Below, piece after piece: positions 1 to 7,339 of a stretch of 12,051 nucleotides of DNA. The notes beneath the pieces are model-generated. The model ran no database searches and was not told the DNA's origin. It was given only the letters and a program-made list of their open reading frames with translations. Every line of letters begins with the position of its first letter. The stretch's first letter is position 1. The position numbers and the translations under genes were made by a program. Source of the DNA: a bacterium (GTDB lineage Bacteria; JALSQH01); NCBI GenBank assembly GCA_026985515.1, contig JALSQH010000257.1:1-12051 (forward strand), given 5' to 3'.

Positions 1-2
1 GC

Positions 3-3000
3 AGGAGTGGTGACCAGTATCAGCCCTGTGCTGTAATGGTGAATGATGCGTCTTCCAATCCCTATTTTCCCGGAAATAATGTGGTGTATGGCCAGTCCAT
101 TCCCATAACAGTTTCTTTCCCTCAGGATCACAGGGATGGAGCAAGGATCGTAATCACTGATGGTACATACATGGGTACAAGTAACGAATTTAAAGTCTTT
201 CCATCACTTGTGGGTCCAGGTACAATCCCCAATACCCCCTATGTAATTAGTGGTTTCAGATTCTTTGTGGTGTTTGATACGGCTGATATTCCTCCTGATG
301 GAAGCTGTGATTTTAATTCAACACCTGACAGGATAATTGCCGGGGAGCCCTTTCATTTCTACGTTGTGGCAAGGTATTACGGCGTCAATCCCAATAATCC
401 TCAGGATACTGCGTGCTATCAGACGGGAATATATGACAGGGCAAATCCATTTGATGGTAATGTATGGATATCAGATGCTACTGGCAGTCTCAAACTACTG
501 GGAAGTTCATATAAGTATCTGTCACCAGATTTTCCCGTAACACCCGACGGAAGTATCATAAACCCGATTTACGAGAAGTACATTGAGGTTACTGCTGTTG
601 TGGAAAAGACCGCCAGCAATGACACCATTCAGATAAATCCTTCACTGAGATCAGGGATGGGCAGTGGAGCAAGCAGTGGATTTGAAGTATTGCCAGGGAA
701 TGTTGATCACATAGTCATTGACCAGATTCCTTCACCCCAGGTGGCTGGCAGTGAGTTCACTCTTTCTGCAGCGGCAGTGGATAAAGAGGGGAATGTGGTG
801 CCCCTTGATCTGAATGTGGAAATTAGGGATAAAAGCGGGACGATTACCCCTACTTCAGCTGAGTTCAGGGATGGTAGATTATCTGTGCAGGTTATGATAA
901 CTCAGGTATTTGATGATGATACCATAACAATTGATGGTGGAGATGCTCACTCAATAGCTGAAAGTAATGTTTTTGATGTTATCTCTCCTCTTGCTGTTGA
1001 TCATTTTGAAGTCAGAATTTTGTCTGATACATCAAGCATTAAAGTGGGAGTTCCTGTGACTTATGAGGTTATAGCAAGAAATCCAGCGGGGAATGTGGTT
1101 TCTTCATTTAACTATTCAGTTTCCCTCACAGATCTCACAGGGACAGTTTCCCCCAATACTACAAAAAAATTTGAAAATGGCGTATTGAGGGATACTTTTG
1201 TTGTAATGAAAACGACAGATAATGATAGAATTTTCATTACCGGTGGAGGAGCCCGGGGTGAGAGTGTTGCCTTTAATGTTGGTGCTGGAGCCCTTGATCA
1301 CTTTGAAATAGATCACATAGATTCTCCTCAATTTGTGAATAAGCCATTTTATATCACAGTCAGAGCAATTGATATTGGTGGAAATCTGAAAACTGATTAT
1401 TCAGGCTATCATCCTCTGAGAATAGCCGATTATTTGGGAAAGATTTCCCCTGAAACTGTAACGGTTAACTTCAGTGGGGGCGTTCTCTACCAGCAGGTCA
1501 AAATTGGAGAAGAGTACAGATCTGATGTTATTTTTGTTGGTGATAACAATGGTCATTCTGGAGCAAGCAACGCCTTTGATGTCACTTTTGGTGCACTTGA
1601 CCACTTTGTATGTGAAACGCCTCAGGATCAGGTGGCAGGATATCCCTTTCATTTTTACTGTACCGCCTATGATGAATATGGGAATGTGAAGGGAGACTAT
1701 AACAAAAAAGTTACTGCAGCGGGTGAAGGTAATGGATACCAGGTTGAGGTTACAGATGAAGAGGGTTGTATAATTGTGCTGGAAGGCTCTTTCCACAATG
1801 GAAAAATGGATGCGCTGATCAGACCCCTTCCGTCCTGTCCAAATACTGATAGATTAATACTCCGCGACAACTCCATCTCAACGACCACAGACTGGTTCAA
1901 TATCAGACATGACAGGATATACTTTACAACCAGTCACATTGATGATCAGGTGAAAGGAGTCAGTTTCTCATTGAACATAAGGGTGACAGATTCTTCCGGC
2001 TACCTTTACAACTACTTTCACGGTGCCCTTGAAATAAAGGACCTCACGGGTACTATCAGGCCCACTGTAACTGGAAATTTTACCGGAAGTTCATATGATC
2101 AGGAGGTTGTAATAAACAGGACAGCACAGTCAGACAGGATCATTCTGACAAATTTTGAGAAAAAAGTAACTGAAAGTAACTCCTTTGCCGTTCATGGACC
2201 TCCTCTTGGAAGGATAAAAATTTTCCACATTGATGAGCGTCAGCTGGTTGATTATCCATTCAGAGTATCCATGGCTGCCTATGATATATACGGAAATCTC
2301 AAAGATGATTACAATGAGACGGTGCCTGTGGAGGATGTTACTGGAACCCTTGAACCTTCAACAATAACCTTTGTTAATGGATATGCAGTTACTGATGTTG
2401 TAATCCATGCCATAAGACCAGATGGTGATGACAGGATCAAAGTTACCTACAACACCCTCTATGGAACGCAGGTAACCTATTCAAATTATTTTTCCGTGGA
2501 GGAGAGAAAACTTGATCATTTTATAATTGATGCAATACCTGATCAGAGTGAGTACATATCATTTTACATTACCGTTAAGGCTGTTGATCTTAAAAACAAT
2601 GTCTATGAAGATTTCAATGGAAAGGTAAAAATGGAAGATCTTTCAGGTACGCTTGATCCCACAGAGAGCGATTACTTTGTAAATGGGGTTCTCTCTTCTC
2701 AGAAAGTTAGAATAGACCAACTTTACAATTCTGATCAGATCCATGTGTACTACTATTCAGAGGGTATCACTTATGAGGGTTTCAGCAATTACTTCAATGT
2801 TGGTCCCACACCGGTAAGAGCATTTTACTTTGACCAGATTTCTGATCAGGTTCAGGATGTCCCATTTGTTATTCACATCAAAGCGGTTGATGCAAATGGA
2901 AAAGTTGTAAATGGATTTGAGGCGAAGGTGAATCTTTCAGCAATAGTTGGTCTGCAGAATGCCATATCGCCCACACAGACAGGCAACTTCATCAATGGCG

Positions 3001-3134
3001 AGATTTACCAGACTGTGGTTATAACTGCACCCTCTCCCAGTATTTTTGGTCAGTACATTCCCATTACAATAAATGCATCTCTGCCGGGAGTGGGTATGTC
3101 GTCCAGCAATCCATTTATTGTTTATCCAAGGTGA
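3..3134 (+). CDS. Large Ig-like-repeat surface/secreted protein, 5' end outside window
   Basis: The reading frame is open from the first complete codon (position 3) to TGA at 3132-3134. The ATG at 36 is probably internal: it has no clear ribosome site and the frame continues upstream, so at least 1,043 C-terminal residues of a longer protein are present. Numbering from that ATG, residues 223-1032 hold eight consecutive modules of about 98-106 residues. Each follows the plan: opening [V/L]DHF, a Q...PF segment, an A-x-D-x-x-GN turn, D-x-[TS]-GT-x-x-P, F-x-x-G, then SN-x-F-x-V at the end. This is typical of bacterial Ig-like (Big/invasin-like) beta-sandwich arrays in exported adhesins or envelope proteins. 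Residues 57-222 form a longer, divergent module, and the first 56 residues end like the tail of another repeat. No C-terminal anchor, sorting motif or transmembrane helix is visible. Any signal peptide lies outside the window. The ligand is unknown. Confidence is high for a repeat-rich exported protein and low for its role. Confidence 0.88.
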   Translation, partial: RSGDQYQPCAVMVNDASSNPYFPGNNVVYGQSIPITVSFPQDHRDGARIVITDGTYMGTSNEFKVFPSLVGPGTIPNTPYVISGFRFFVVFDTADIPPDGSCDFNSTPDRIIAGEPFHFYVVARYYGVNPNNPQDTACYQTGIYDRANPFDGNVWISDATGSLKLLGSSYKYLSPDFPVTPDGSIINPIYEKYIEVTAVVEKTASNDTIQINPSLRSGMGSGASSGFEVLPGNVDHIVIDQIPSPQVAGSEFTLSAAAVDKEGNVVPLDLNVEIRDKSGTITPTSAEFRDGRLSVQVMITQVFDDDTITIDGGDAHSIAESNVFDVISPLAVDHFEVRILSDTSSIKVGVPVTYEVIARNPAGNVVSSFNYSVSLTDLTGTVSPNTTKKFENGVLRDTFVVMKTTDNDRIFITGGGARGESVAFNVGAGALDHFEIDHIDSPQFVNKPFYITVRAIDIGGNLKTDYSGYHPLRIADYLGKISPETVTVNFSGGVLYQQVKIGEEYRSDVIFVGDNNGHSGASNAFDVTFGALDHFVCETPQDQVAGYPFHFYCTAYDEYGNVKGDYNKKVTAAGEGNGYQVEVTDEEGCIIVLEGSFHNGKMDALIRPLPSCPNTDRLILRDNSISTTTDWFNIRHDRIYFTTSHIDDQVKGVSFSLNIRVTDSSGYLYNYFHGALEIKDLTGTIRPTVTGNFTGSSYDQEVVINRTAQSDRIILTNFEKKVTESNSFAVHGPPLGRIKIFHIDERQLVDYPFRVSMAAYDIYGNLKDDYNETVPVEDVTGTLEPSTITFVNGYAVTDVVIHAIRPDGDDRIKVTYNTLYGTQVTYSNYFSVEERKLDHFIIDAIPDQSEYISFYITVKAVDLKNNVYEDFNGKVKMEDLSGTLDPTESDYFVNGVLSSQKVRIDQLYNSDQIHVYYYSEGITYEGFSNYFNVGPTPVRAFYFDQISDQVQDVPFVIHIKAVDANGKVVNGFEAKVNLSAIVGLQNAISPTQTGNFINGEIYQTVVITAPSPSIFGQYIPITINASLPGVGMSSSNPFIVYPR
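702..3131 (+). repeat. Eight tandem ~100-residue Ig-like modules (protein-level repeat)
   Basis: Modules start near residues 223, 321, 420, 521, 626, 725, 826 and 927, counting from the ATG at 36; spacing is about 98-106 residues. The shared frame is an opening [VL]DHF-like strand, a GN turn about 30 residues in, a DLTGT-like strand, an FxxG turn, and a closing SN-x-F. The DNA copies are well diverged, so this is an old duplication kept by selection on the fold rather than a recent expansion. Modules 4 and 8 deviate most: 4 lacks the DLTGT strand and gains cysteines, and 8 has an altered DLTGT segment and ends the protein. Confidence 0.85.
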
Positions 3135-3135
3135 T

Positions 3136-3165
3136 TTTTTTGTGAAGAAAATTTTTTGATAAAAT
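3136..3165 (+). promoter_or_regulatory. Possible weak promoter in the 55-nt gap before the hotdog gene
   Basis: The gap 3135-3189 is the only real intergenic space in the window. It holds a T-run (3135-3141) that could act as a poor -35, and TAAAAT at 3160-3165 that resembles a -10 element with a spacer of about 18. The -35 match is weak. I see no hairpin before the T-run, so it does not look like an intrinsic terminator of the upstream gene. Read-through from upstream is equally possible. Confidence 0.2.
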
Positions 3166-3178
3166 AAAGTCCAAAAAT

Positions 3179-3184
3179 GGAGGT
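3179..3184 (+). promoter_or_regulatory. Shine-Dalgarno site GGAGGT for the hotdog gene
   Basis: A consensus GGAGGT lies 5 nt before the ATG at 3190. It supports that start and shows the organism uses strong anti-16S pairing. Confidence 0.7.
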
Positions 3185-3189
3185 AGAGA

Positions 3190-3639
3190 ATGGAATTGAA
3201 TTCCCCTGAACTTGCAAAGGCCATGTTTTTGCAGATGCCATTTCTTGAAAAGTTGGGGATCAAAATAGCGTATGTTGAAAAGGGTAAGGCGAGGGTGGAA
3301 CTTCCCTTTGACATCAGCAATACAAATCATCTCGGGACCATTCATGCAGGGGCTCTCTATACTCTTGCTGAGACGGGAGGTGGTCTTGTTATCACCTCTG
3401 CTGCGACATCAGCAGATGTTATCGGAGTTGCGAAAAGTGGATTTATCAAGTACAAAAAACCCGCAAAGGGGATGATTTACATAGAGGAGGAGGTTGACCC
3501 TGAATGGGTGGCTGAAAAATTCAATCAGGCTCTGACAGGGGGGAAGGCAGATATCCCCTTCACGGTCCACATAAGAGATGAAGATGGAGATGTCGTTGCA
3601 GAGGTTGAGTTTGTATATCATATAAGGAAGAGAGCCTGA
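3190..3639 (+). CDS. Hotdog-fold thioesterase-like protein (DUF4442/PaaI type)
   Basis: A 149-residue protein with the length and pattern of single-domain hotdog proteins. It has an N-terminal helix ending in PFLEKLGIKI, strand KGKARVELPF, then N46-H47-L-G-T-I-H52-A-G-A before the long hotdog helix with E61, followed by antiparallel strands to the C-terminus. The HAGA segment and helix acid correspond to the active-site region of PaaI-like acyl-CoA thioesterases. DUF4442 proteins are close relatives with mostly unknown substrates, so an acyl-thioester hydrolase or acyl-binding role is likely but the substrate cannot be named. It is cytosolic, with no signal peptide. thyX starts 2 nt after its stop, so the two are almost certainly co-transcribed, though no metabolic link is evident. 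The start is fixed by GGAGGT 5 nt upstream. Confidence 0.85.
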   Translation: MELNSPELAKAMFLQMPFLEKLGIKIAYVEKGKARVELPFDISNTNHLGTIHAGALYTLAETGGGLVITSAATSADVIGVAKSGFIKYKKPAKGMIYIEEEVDPEWVAEKFNQALTGGKADIPFTVHIRDEDGDVVAEVEFVYHIRKRA

Positions 3640-3641
3640 CA

Positions 3642-4427
3642 ATGCATATTGAACTTCTTGCCATTACTCCCAATGCTCCTCAGGTGATAGAGCGGGCGGG
3701 GAGAACTTCTTATCTCTCTTTTGACAGGATGACACTCCAACCAATTTACTATGTGGAGTTTCCAGAGGGGAGGAAGCAGATTTACGCTGAGCATTATAAC
3801 CTTCCTCCTGATCTGAATATTAATGAGGAGGTGGAGGTTTCTCCCTTTGGAAAAGGCAGGATACTGAAAAAATGGAAAAACTCTGCAGAAAAGTTCATAG
3901 AAATGCTGATTAAAAATGGACATCTTTCTGTGCTTGAGCATGCTTGTGCCACTTTTCTAATAAAGGGTGGTTCAAGAGCTTTTACCCACCAGCTTGTGAG
4001 ACACAGGATGGCTTCCTTCACACAGCAGTCTCAGAGATATGTTGATGAGAGTGATTTCAGATATGTCACTCCGCCATCAATTGAAGAGGATCCTGAGGCC
4101 CTGAAGATTTTTGAAGATTTTATGGAAGAGGCGAGAAGAACCTACGCCCTTCTGAAAGAAAAGGGAATAAGAAAGGAAGACGCAAGATTTGTTCTTCCCA
4201 ATGCGGTGGAGAGTGAAATTGTTATTACGGCCAATTTCAGAGAGTGGAGACATATTTTTACTTTGAGGGGTGACAGAGCAGCCCAGTGGGAGATAAGAAA
4301 AATAGTAATTGAAATTTTCAAAATTCTGAAGGAGCTTGTACCTGAGATACTTATCGATATGGATCTCTCTGAAGATGGAGAATATATCGTTGTCAGGAAC
4401 TTAAAGGAGGTACCTGAAAAAAAATAG
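3642..4427 (+). CDS. thyX: Flavin-dependent thymidylate synthase ThyX
   Basis: It converts dUMP to dTMP using methylene-tetrahydrofolate, FAD and NAD(P)H, replacing ThyA. The ThyX signature RHRx7S is present as R120-H121-R122...S130, followed by QRY. Also present are GHLSVLEHA (93-101), the ARFVLPNAVESE segment with R182, and FREWRHIFTLR (199-209), all matching the conserved FAD/dUMP-binding blocks. At 261 residues it is longer than the usual 210-250. The spacing between the N-terminal GRTSY (20-24) and GHLSVLEH is about 69 residues, against an estimated 36-40 in family members I can recall, which implies an insertion around residues 29-75. ATG at 3642 follows the hotdog stop by 2 nt with GGAAGAG upstream. 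The last 27 nt overlap the end of the opposite-strand phospholipase D gene. Confidence in the family is very high. Confidence 0.97.
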   Translation: MHIELLAITPNAPQVIERAGRTSYLSFDRMTLQPIYYVEFPEGRKQIYAEHYNLPPDLNINEEVEVSPFGKGRILKKWKNSAEKFIEMLIKNGHLSVLEHACATFLIKGGSRAFTHQLVRHRMASFTQQSQRYVDESDFRYVTPPSIEEDPEALKIFEDFMEEARRTYALLKEKGIRKEDARFVLPNAVESEIVITANFREWRHIFTLRGDRAAQWEIRKIVIEIFKILKELVPEILIDMDLSEDGEYIVVRNLKEVPEKK

Positions 4428-5642
4428 AAACCACTCAACAAATTTGATAATAAATGATCTCTTTCTGAATTCCTCATAGATGACTTCCTGGGAGTTTTCA
4501 AGGTCCTTTTTGAAAACCCTGTAAGCCTCTTCTCCTATCTCTCCCCCTTCAACTATTATGTTGCCTTCAATGTTATGGAGAAAACTCCTGTAATCAAAAT
4601 TCGCTGAACCAATTACAACGGTGGAACGATCAAAAATAGCCATTTTGGTGTGAAGCACATGAGGAGTATACTCATAGATTTTAATCCCTGCTTTTAGAGC
4701 CTTTTCATACATGGCTCTCCTTGCGTAATATACGGTTTTTATGTCAGTATTCCTTGGTATTATAATTTTTACATCAACACCCCTTTCAGCAGCTTTTCTG
4801 AGTTCCACCCTTATCTCGTGATCTGGAAGAAAGTATGCACTTTCTATGAGAATTTCTCTGGAAGCATTTTTGACCATCATCAGAAAGGTGTCTCTGAGAT
4901 GTTTTCTCTCTTTATAGAAGTCTGACCCAATAACAACAACTTCCTTGTCACCTTTTTCGCTCTGATGCGGGAAATAATCCTTCTCGTTTCCCTCCAGTTT
5001 TTTTGCCTCTTTCATCCAGAGAGCAATAAACATGGACTGAAGATCAGCCACTGCTGGTCCCTCAACTCTTGCCATCACATCCCGCCAGTTGTATCCCTTG
5101 TATTTTGGCCCTGCATATTCACAGGAGATATTCATTCCACCAATAAAAGCAACTTTGCCATCAACAATAAAAAGCTTTCTGTGGAGTCTCTGGTTGAGTT
5201 TTATCAGGTTTAGTGTGAAAATTGGATGGAATTCATGAAGATTTATTCCATTTTTTTTCATTTCCCTGAAAAAGCTTCTGCTTGCTCTGATGGATCCAAC
5301 TGCATCGTATATGAGATTTACAATTACCCCTTCTCTTGCCTTTTTGATCAGAATATCCTTGAAAATCTTACCCACATAATCTGATTCAAGAATGTAGGTT
5401 GAAATATTTATGTTTTTTTCAGCCCTTTCTATTTCTGCGAGTATTTCATCATATGCAAGGTCTCCATCATCTATGATTTTTACTTCGTTACCCTTTGTAG
5501 GTCTCAGGGCTGCTAATTTTCTTATTCTTCTGTACTGCTTTAATCTATATCTTCTCTCTGTTCTTGAAATTTTCCTCCATTTAGGTGGTTCTGGAGGTGG
5601 AAGAATTGTGTGGATTTCTCTGTTTATTCTTCTTTTAGCCAT
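4401..5642 (-). CDS. Two-HKD phospholipase D / cardiolipin synthase-like protein (ClsB-like)
   Basis: A 413-residue PLD-superfamily protein with two complete HxKx4D motifs: H154-K156-D161, followed by GG and MN, and H331-K333-D338, followed by GSANFD. This is the layout of bacterial cardiolipin synthases and related phosphatidyltransferases, which join two phospholipids through a phosphohistidine intermediate; PLD hydrolases share it. No N-terminal transmembrane pair is present, unlike ClsA. Residues 1-50 are instead strongly basic with a PPPEPP stretch, as in ClsB-type soluble or peripheral enzymes. The C-terminus ends in a very hydrophobic aromatic stretch (396-413, with FLFFF) that could anchor it to the membrane. 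It is the last gene of the minus-strand run. Its ATG lies inside the hydrolase gene (19-nt overlap) with only a weak ribosome site, suggesting translational coupling. The exact product, cardiolipin or another lipid, is not shown by sequence. Confidence 0.9.
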   Translation of the reverse strand: MAKRRINREIHTILPPPEPPKWRKISRTERRYRLKQYRRIRKLAALRPTKGNEVKIIDDGDLAYDEILAEIERAEKNINISTYILESDYVGKIFKDILIKKAREGVIVNLIYDAVGSIRASRSFFREMKKNGINLHEFHPIFTLNLIKLNQRLHRKLFIVDGKVAFIGGMNISCEYAGPKYKGYNWRDVMARVEGPAVADLQSMFIALWMKEAKKLEGNEKDYFPHQSEKGDKEVVVIGSDFYKERKHLRDTFLMMVKNASREILIESAYFLPDHEIRVELRKAAERGVDVKIIIPRNTDIKTVYYARRAMYEKALKAGIKIYEYTPHVLHTKMAIFDRSTVVIGSANFDYRSFLHNIEGNIIVEGGEIGEEAYRVFKKDLENSQEVIYEEFRKRSFIIKFVEWFLFFFRYLL

Positions 5643-6244
5643 TCTGCTATAATGTTGCCAATTGTTCCCAGTCCCCTTACATAGAAGTGATCGGCGCCTC
5701 TGATTATCTCAACTTTTAAATAGGGATTTTTTTCTTTTTCAGGGTCAATGTAACAGAAATTATCCCTGTCTCCACAGATAATCAGAGAAGGAATAGAAAT
5801 TTTATCAAGGTTCATGTCAAATAATTTGTTGGGAGGTGAGATCAGGATAAGCCTCTCCAGAGGGGCTTTTCTAATATATGCGAGATATGTTATGTATGCC
5901 CCGTAAGAGTATCCCCCACCTGTTAATTTTTCTGCACCGGTATTTTCAATTTCAACCTTCATTGCTGCCAGATAATCCTCCACACCTTTTTCAGGGTCAC
6001 CTGTTATTTCCCCCTGACTTGCCCCAACCCCTCTGAAGTTGAAGCGAAGAGTGGAGTAACCCGCCCTGTATAGTGCGAAAACCGCCTCAGCCACCACAGG
6101 ATTTTCCATGCTTCCACCAAATTGTGGGTGGGGAGGTGCCACAATGGCTCCTCCTCTTTTCCCCTTGTGGAAGAGACCCTCGAGAACAAGGTCACCAACA
6201 GGAATTAGGGTTGGTCTCTCAAGAAACTGCCCCGGAAGAACCAC
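5624..6244 (-). CDS. Alpha/beta hydrolase, COG2945-like
   Basis: A 206-residue alpha/beta hydrolase. The oxyanion/N-terminal motif PPHPQFGGSMEN (37-48) closely resembles the HPHPxxGGxMxN block of the COG2945 family. The nucleophile is S113 in GYSYG (111-115), the acid probably D161 in GDRD, and the base H186 in GADHFY, so the triad is complete. RFNFRGVGASQG (67-78) is the family's conserved loop. There is no signal peptide, so it is cytosolic. Family substrates are mostly unknown esters or acyl compounds. The start is a GTG at 6242-6244, inside the preceding gene's 3' end (26-nt overlap), with a purine-rich GAGGGGGAAGAAG just upstream. The next in-frame Met is too far inside and would remove the oxyanion loop. 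The family is confident; the substrate is unknown. Confidence 0.9.
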   Translation of the reverse strand: MVLPGQFLERPTLIPVGDLVLEGLFHKGKRGGAIVAPPHPQFGGSMENPVVAEAVFALYRAGYSTLRFNFRGVGASQGEITGDPEKGVEDYLAAMKVEIENTGAEKLTGGGYSYGAYITYLAYIRKAPLERLILISPPNKLFDMNLDKISIPSLIICGDRDNFCYIDPEKEKNPYLKVEIIRGADHFYVRGLGTIGNIIAEWLKEE

Positions 6245-6677
6245 CTTCTTCCCCCTCTACCACGATTTTTCCATTTTCAATTTTAACATTTTCCACTTTG
6301 AAATCTTCATTTTCAATATAGTTAACCCTTTTCAGCACAACTGGTAGATTTACTTTGAGAAACTTGCCTCCATGAACTTCTACATACCTGTTTGGTGGTA
6401 CAAGGGATAAGATTTTTTTACTCAGTCCAAAAAGCGAAGGTTTTATGTGCTTGATCTCGAAGTTCACCGCTCTTCCGTCTCTTTCAATTCCTGTCATTTC
6501 CACCAGAATTGATATGTTTTTATTCAGACCTGGGAGTTTCACTTTCCCCGTTAATTCTATTGAGTTACTTTTAACTGAAACTTTCGCTGATTCAGCTCTT
6601 TCTCTGAGCCTTCTTGATGTGGAGAGAAGTTCATTCAGTTTGCTTTCTGGAATTTCAATTGTTACTTTTTTTCCCAT
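6219..6677 (-). CDS. Unrecognised beta-rich protein, 152 residues
   Basis: I do not recognise this protein. It has a short basic amphipathic helix (about residues 11-30, with SRRLRERAES), then alternating beta strands with TGKVKLPG, KPSLFGLSKKIL (79-90) and LKVNLPVVL, and an acidic, glycine/serine-rich tail. There is no signal peptide or transmembrane segment. The strand pattern of residue-long 'v-x-v-x-g' runs, a central hydrophobic helix and a final LPVVL strand loosely recalls lipid-binding DUF2993/LmeA-like or BPI-like folds. That is a resemblance by eye only. It starts 2 nt after the PHP stop with an excellent ribosome site, and its end overlaps the hydrolase start by 26 nt, so it is translated with both. 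Position between a PHP enzyme and lipid-type enzymes hints at an envelope or lipid link, but no function can be assigned. Confidence 0.8.
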   Translation of the reverse strand: MGKKVTIEIPESKLNELLSTSRRLRERAESAKVSVKSNSIELTGKVKLPGLNKNISILVEMTGIERDGRAVNFEIKHIKPSLFGLSKKILSLVPPNRYVEVHGGKFLKVNLPVVLKRVNYIENEDFKVENVKIENGKIVVEGEEGGSSGAVS

Positions 6678-6679
6678 TT

Positions 6680-7339
6680 TTACCTCCTGATCAGTTCTTC
6701 ATTTATCCATTTTTCAGTTTCTTCAAAAATAGTGTTCACCTCCTCCTCATCAAGACCTGCACCCATGGCAATTTTTGTTGCTAATTCCCTTGATACAAGA
6801 TCATATGGAGAGTGGGAGTCTGTGTCAATAATCATCTTTGCTCCATATTTTTTTGCCATTTTAACCACATGACCATTTGTATAGGAATGGCCACTCCTTG
6901 TTGTTATCTCAAGTCTGATCCCCTTCTCCGCTGCTAATTTCACATCTTCTTCGCTTATGAGGCCTGGATGAGCCAGAATATCTGCTTCTCCCTCAATTGC
7001 AGCTCTATTGGTTCCAGGTGCCACAGGTTCAACTATCGTTTCACCATGAATTACAACCACCTGTGCTCCTTCTTTTCTGCATGCCTGAATCAATTCTGGA
7101 ATCAGTGGTGGAGGAACATGGGTTATCTCAACTCCTGCAAGGAGGGTAATATCTGTGAAAAAATTCTTCATCTTTTCAATTGCTGATCTAACACTGTGAA
7201 TTACAGATCTGTAGTTTGAGTAGTCCACATGGTCAGTTATGGCGAGATAGCGGTAACCTTTGATTATTGCCCTTCTTATGAGTTCAGCAGGAATCAACTC
7301 CCCGTCACTGAAAAGGGAATGAGTGTGAAGATCAATCAT
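6680..7339 (-). CDS. PHP-domain phosphoesterase (histidinol-phosphatase-like)
   Basis: A 219-residue single-domain PHP protein. Metal ligands are visible in order: H5 and H7 in DLHTHS, D12, H37 in ITDH, E71 in GVEI, H98 in VIHGE, H124 in AHPG, and D174 with H176 in DTDSHS. With all of these present it should be an active metal-dependent phosphoesterase. Such stand-alone proteins are often annotated as histidinol-phosphatase-like, but the family also includes nucleotide and other phosphatases. No histidine-biosynthesis gene is nearby, so that substrate is not supported. ATG at 7337-7339 is preceded by GAGGGGGTGG, and it overlaps the upstream PATAN gene by 8 nt. It is cytosolic. Confidence 0.9.
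   Translation of the reverse strand: MIDLHTHSLFSDGELIPAELIRRAIIKGYRYLAITDHVDYSNYRSVIHSVRSAIEKMKNFFTDITLLAGVEITHVPPPLIPELIQACRKEGAQVVVIHGETIVEPVAPGTNRAAIEGEADILAHPGLISEEDVKLAAEKGIRLEITTRSGHSYTNGHVVKMAKKYGAKMIIDTDSHSPYDLVSRELATKIAMGAGLDEEEVNTIFEETEKWINEELIRR
6682..6688 (-). promoter_or_regulatory. Shine-Dalgarno site AGGAGGT for the 152-residue gene
   Basis: On the minus strand AGGAGGT lies 4 nt before the ATG at 6677. It overlaps the last base of the TAA stop of the PHP gene (6680-6682), so termination and initiation are tightly coupled. Confidence 0.7.

Noticed and set aside
702-2850. Frequent TGATCA hexamers in the repeat gene, possibly a recognition or regulatory repeat.
   Set aside because: They fall mostly on the recurring Asp-His and Asp-Gln codon pairs (GATCAC/GATCAT, GATCAG) of the Ig-like modules, so protein repetition explains them.
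3135-3160. T-rich stretch after the repeat gene as an intrinsic terminator.
   Set aside because: No GC-rich hairpin precedes the T-run.
2937-3320. Minus-strand open frame of about 127 codons spanning the end of the repeat gene and the hotdog gene.
   Set aside because: It is antisense to two well-supported genes, has low-complexity cysteine-rich composition without recognisable domains, and no good ribosome site. Similar antisense frames at 1401-1796 and 3618-3941 were dropped for the same reason.
6680-7339. Histidinol-phosphatase HisK/HisJ of histidine biosynthesis.
   Set aside because: Only the PHP family is supported; there are no his genes nearby and stand-alone PHP proteins have many substrates.
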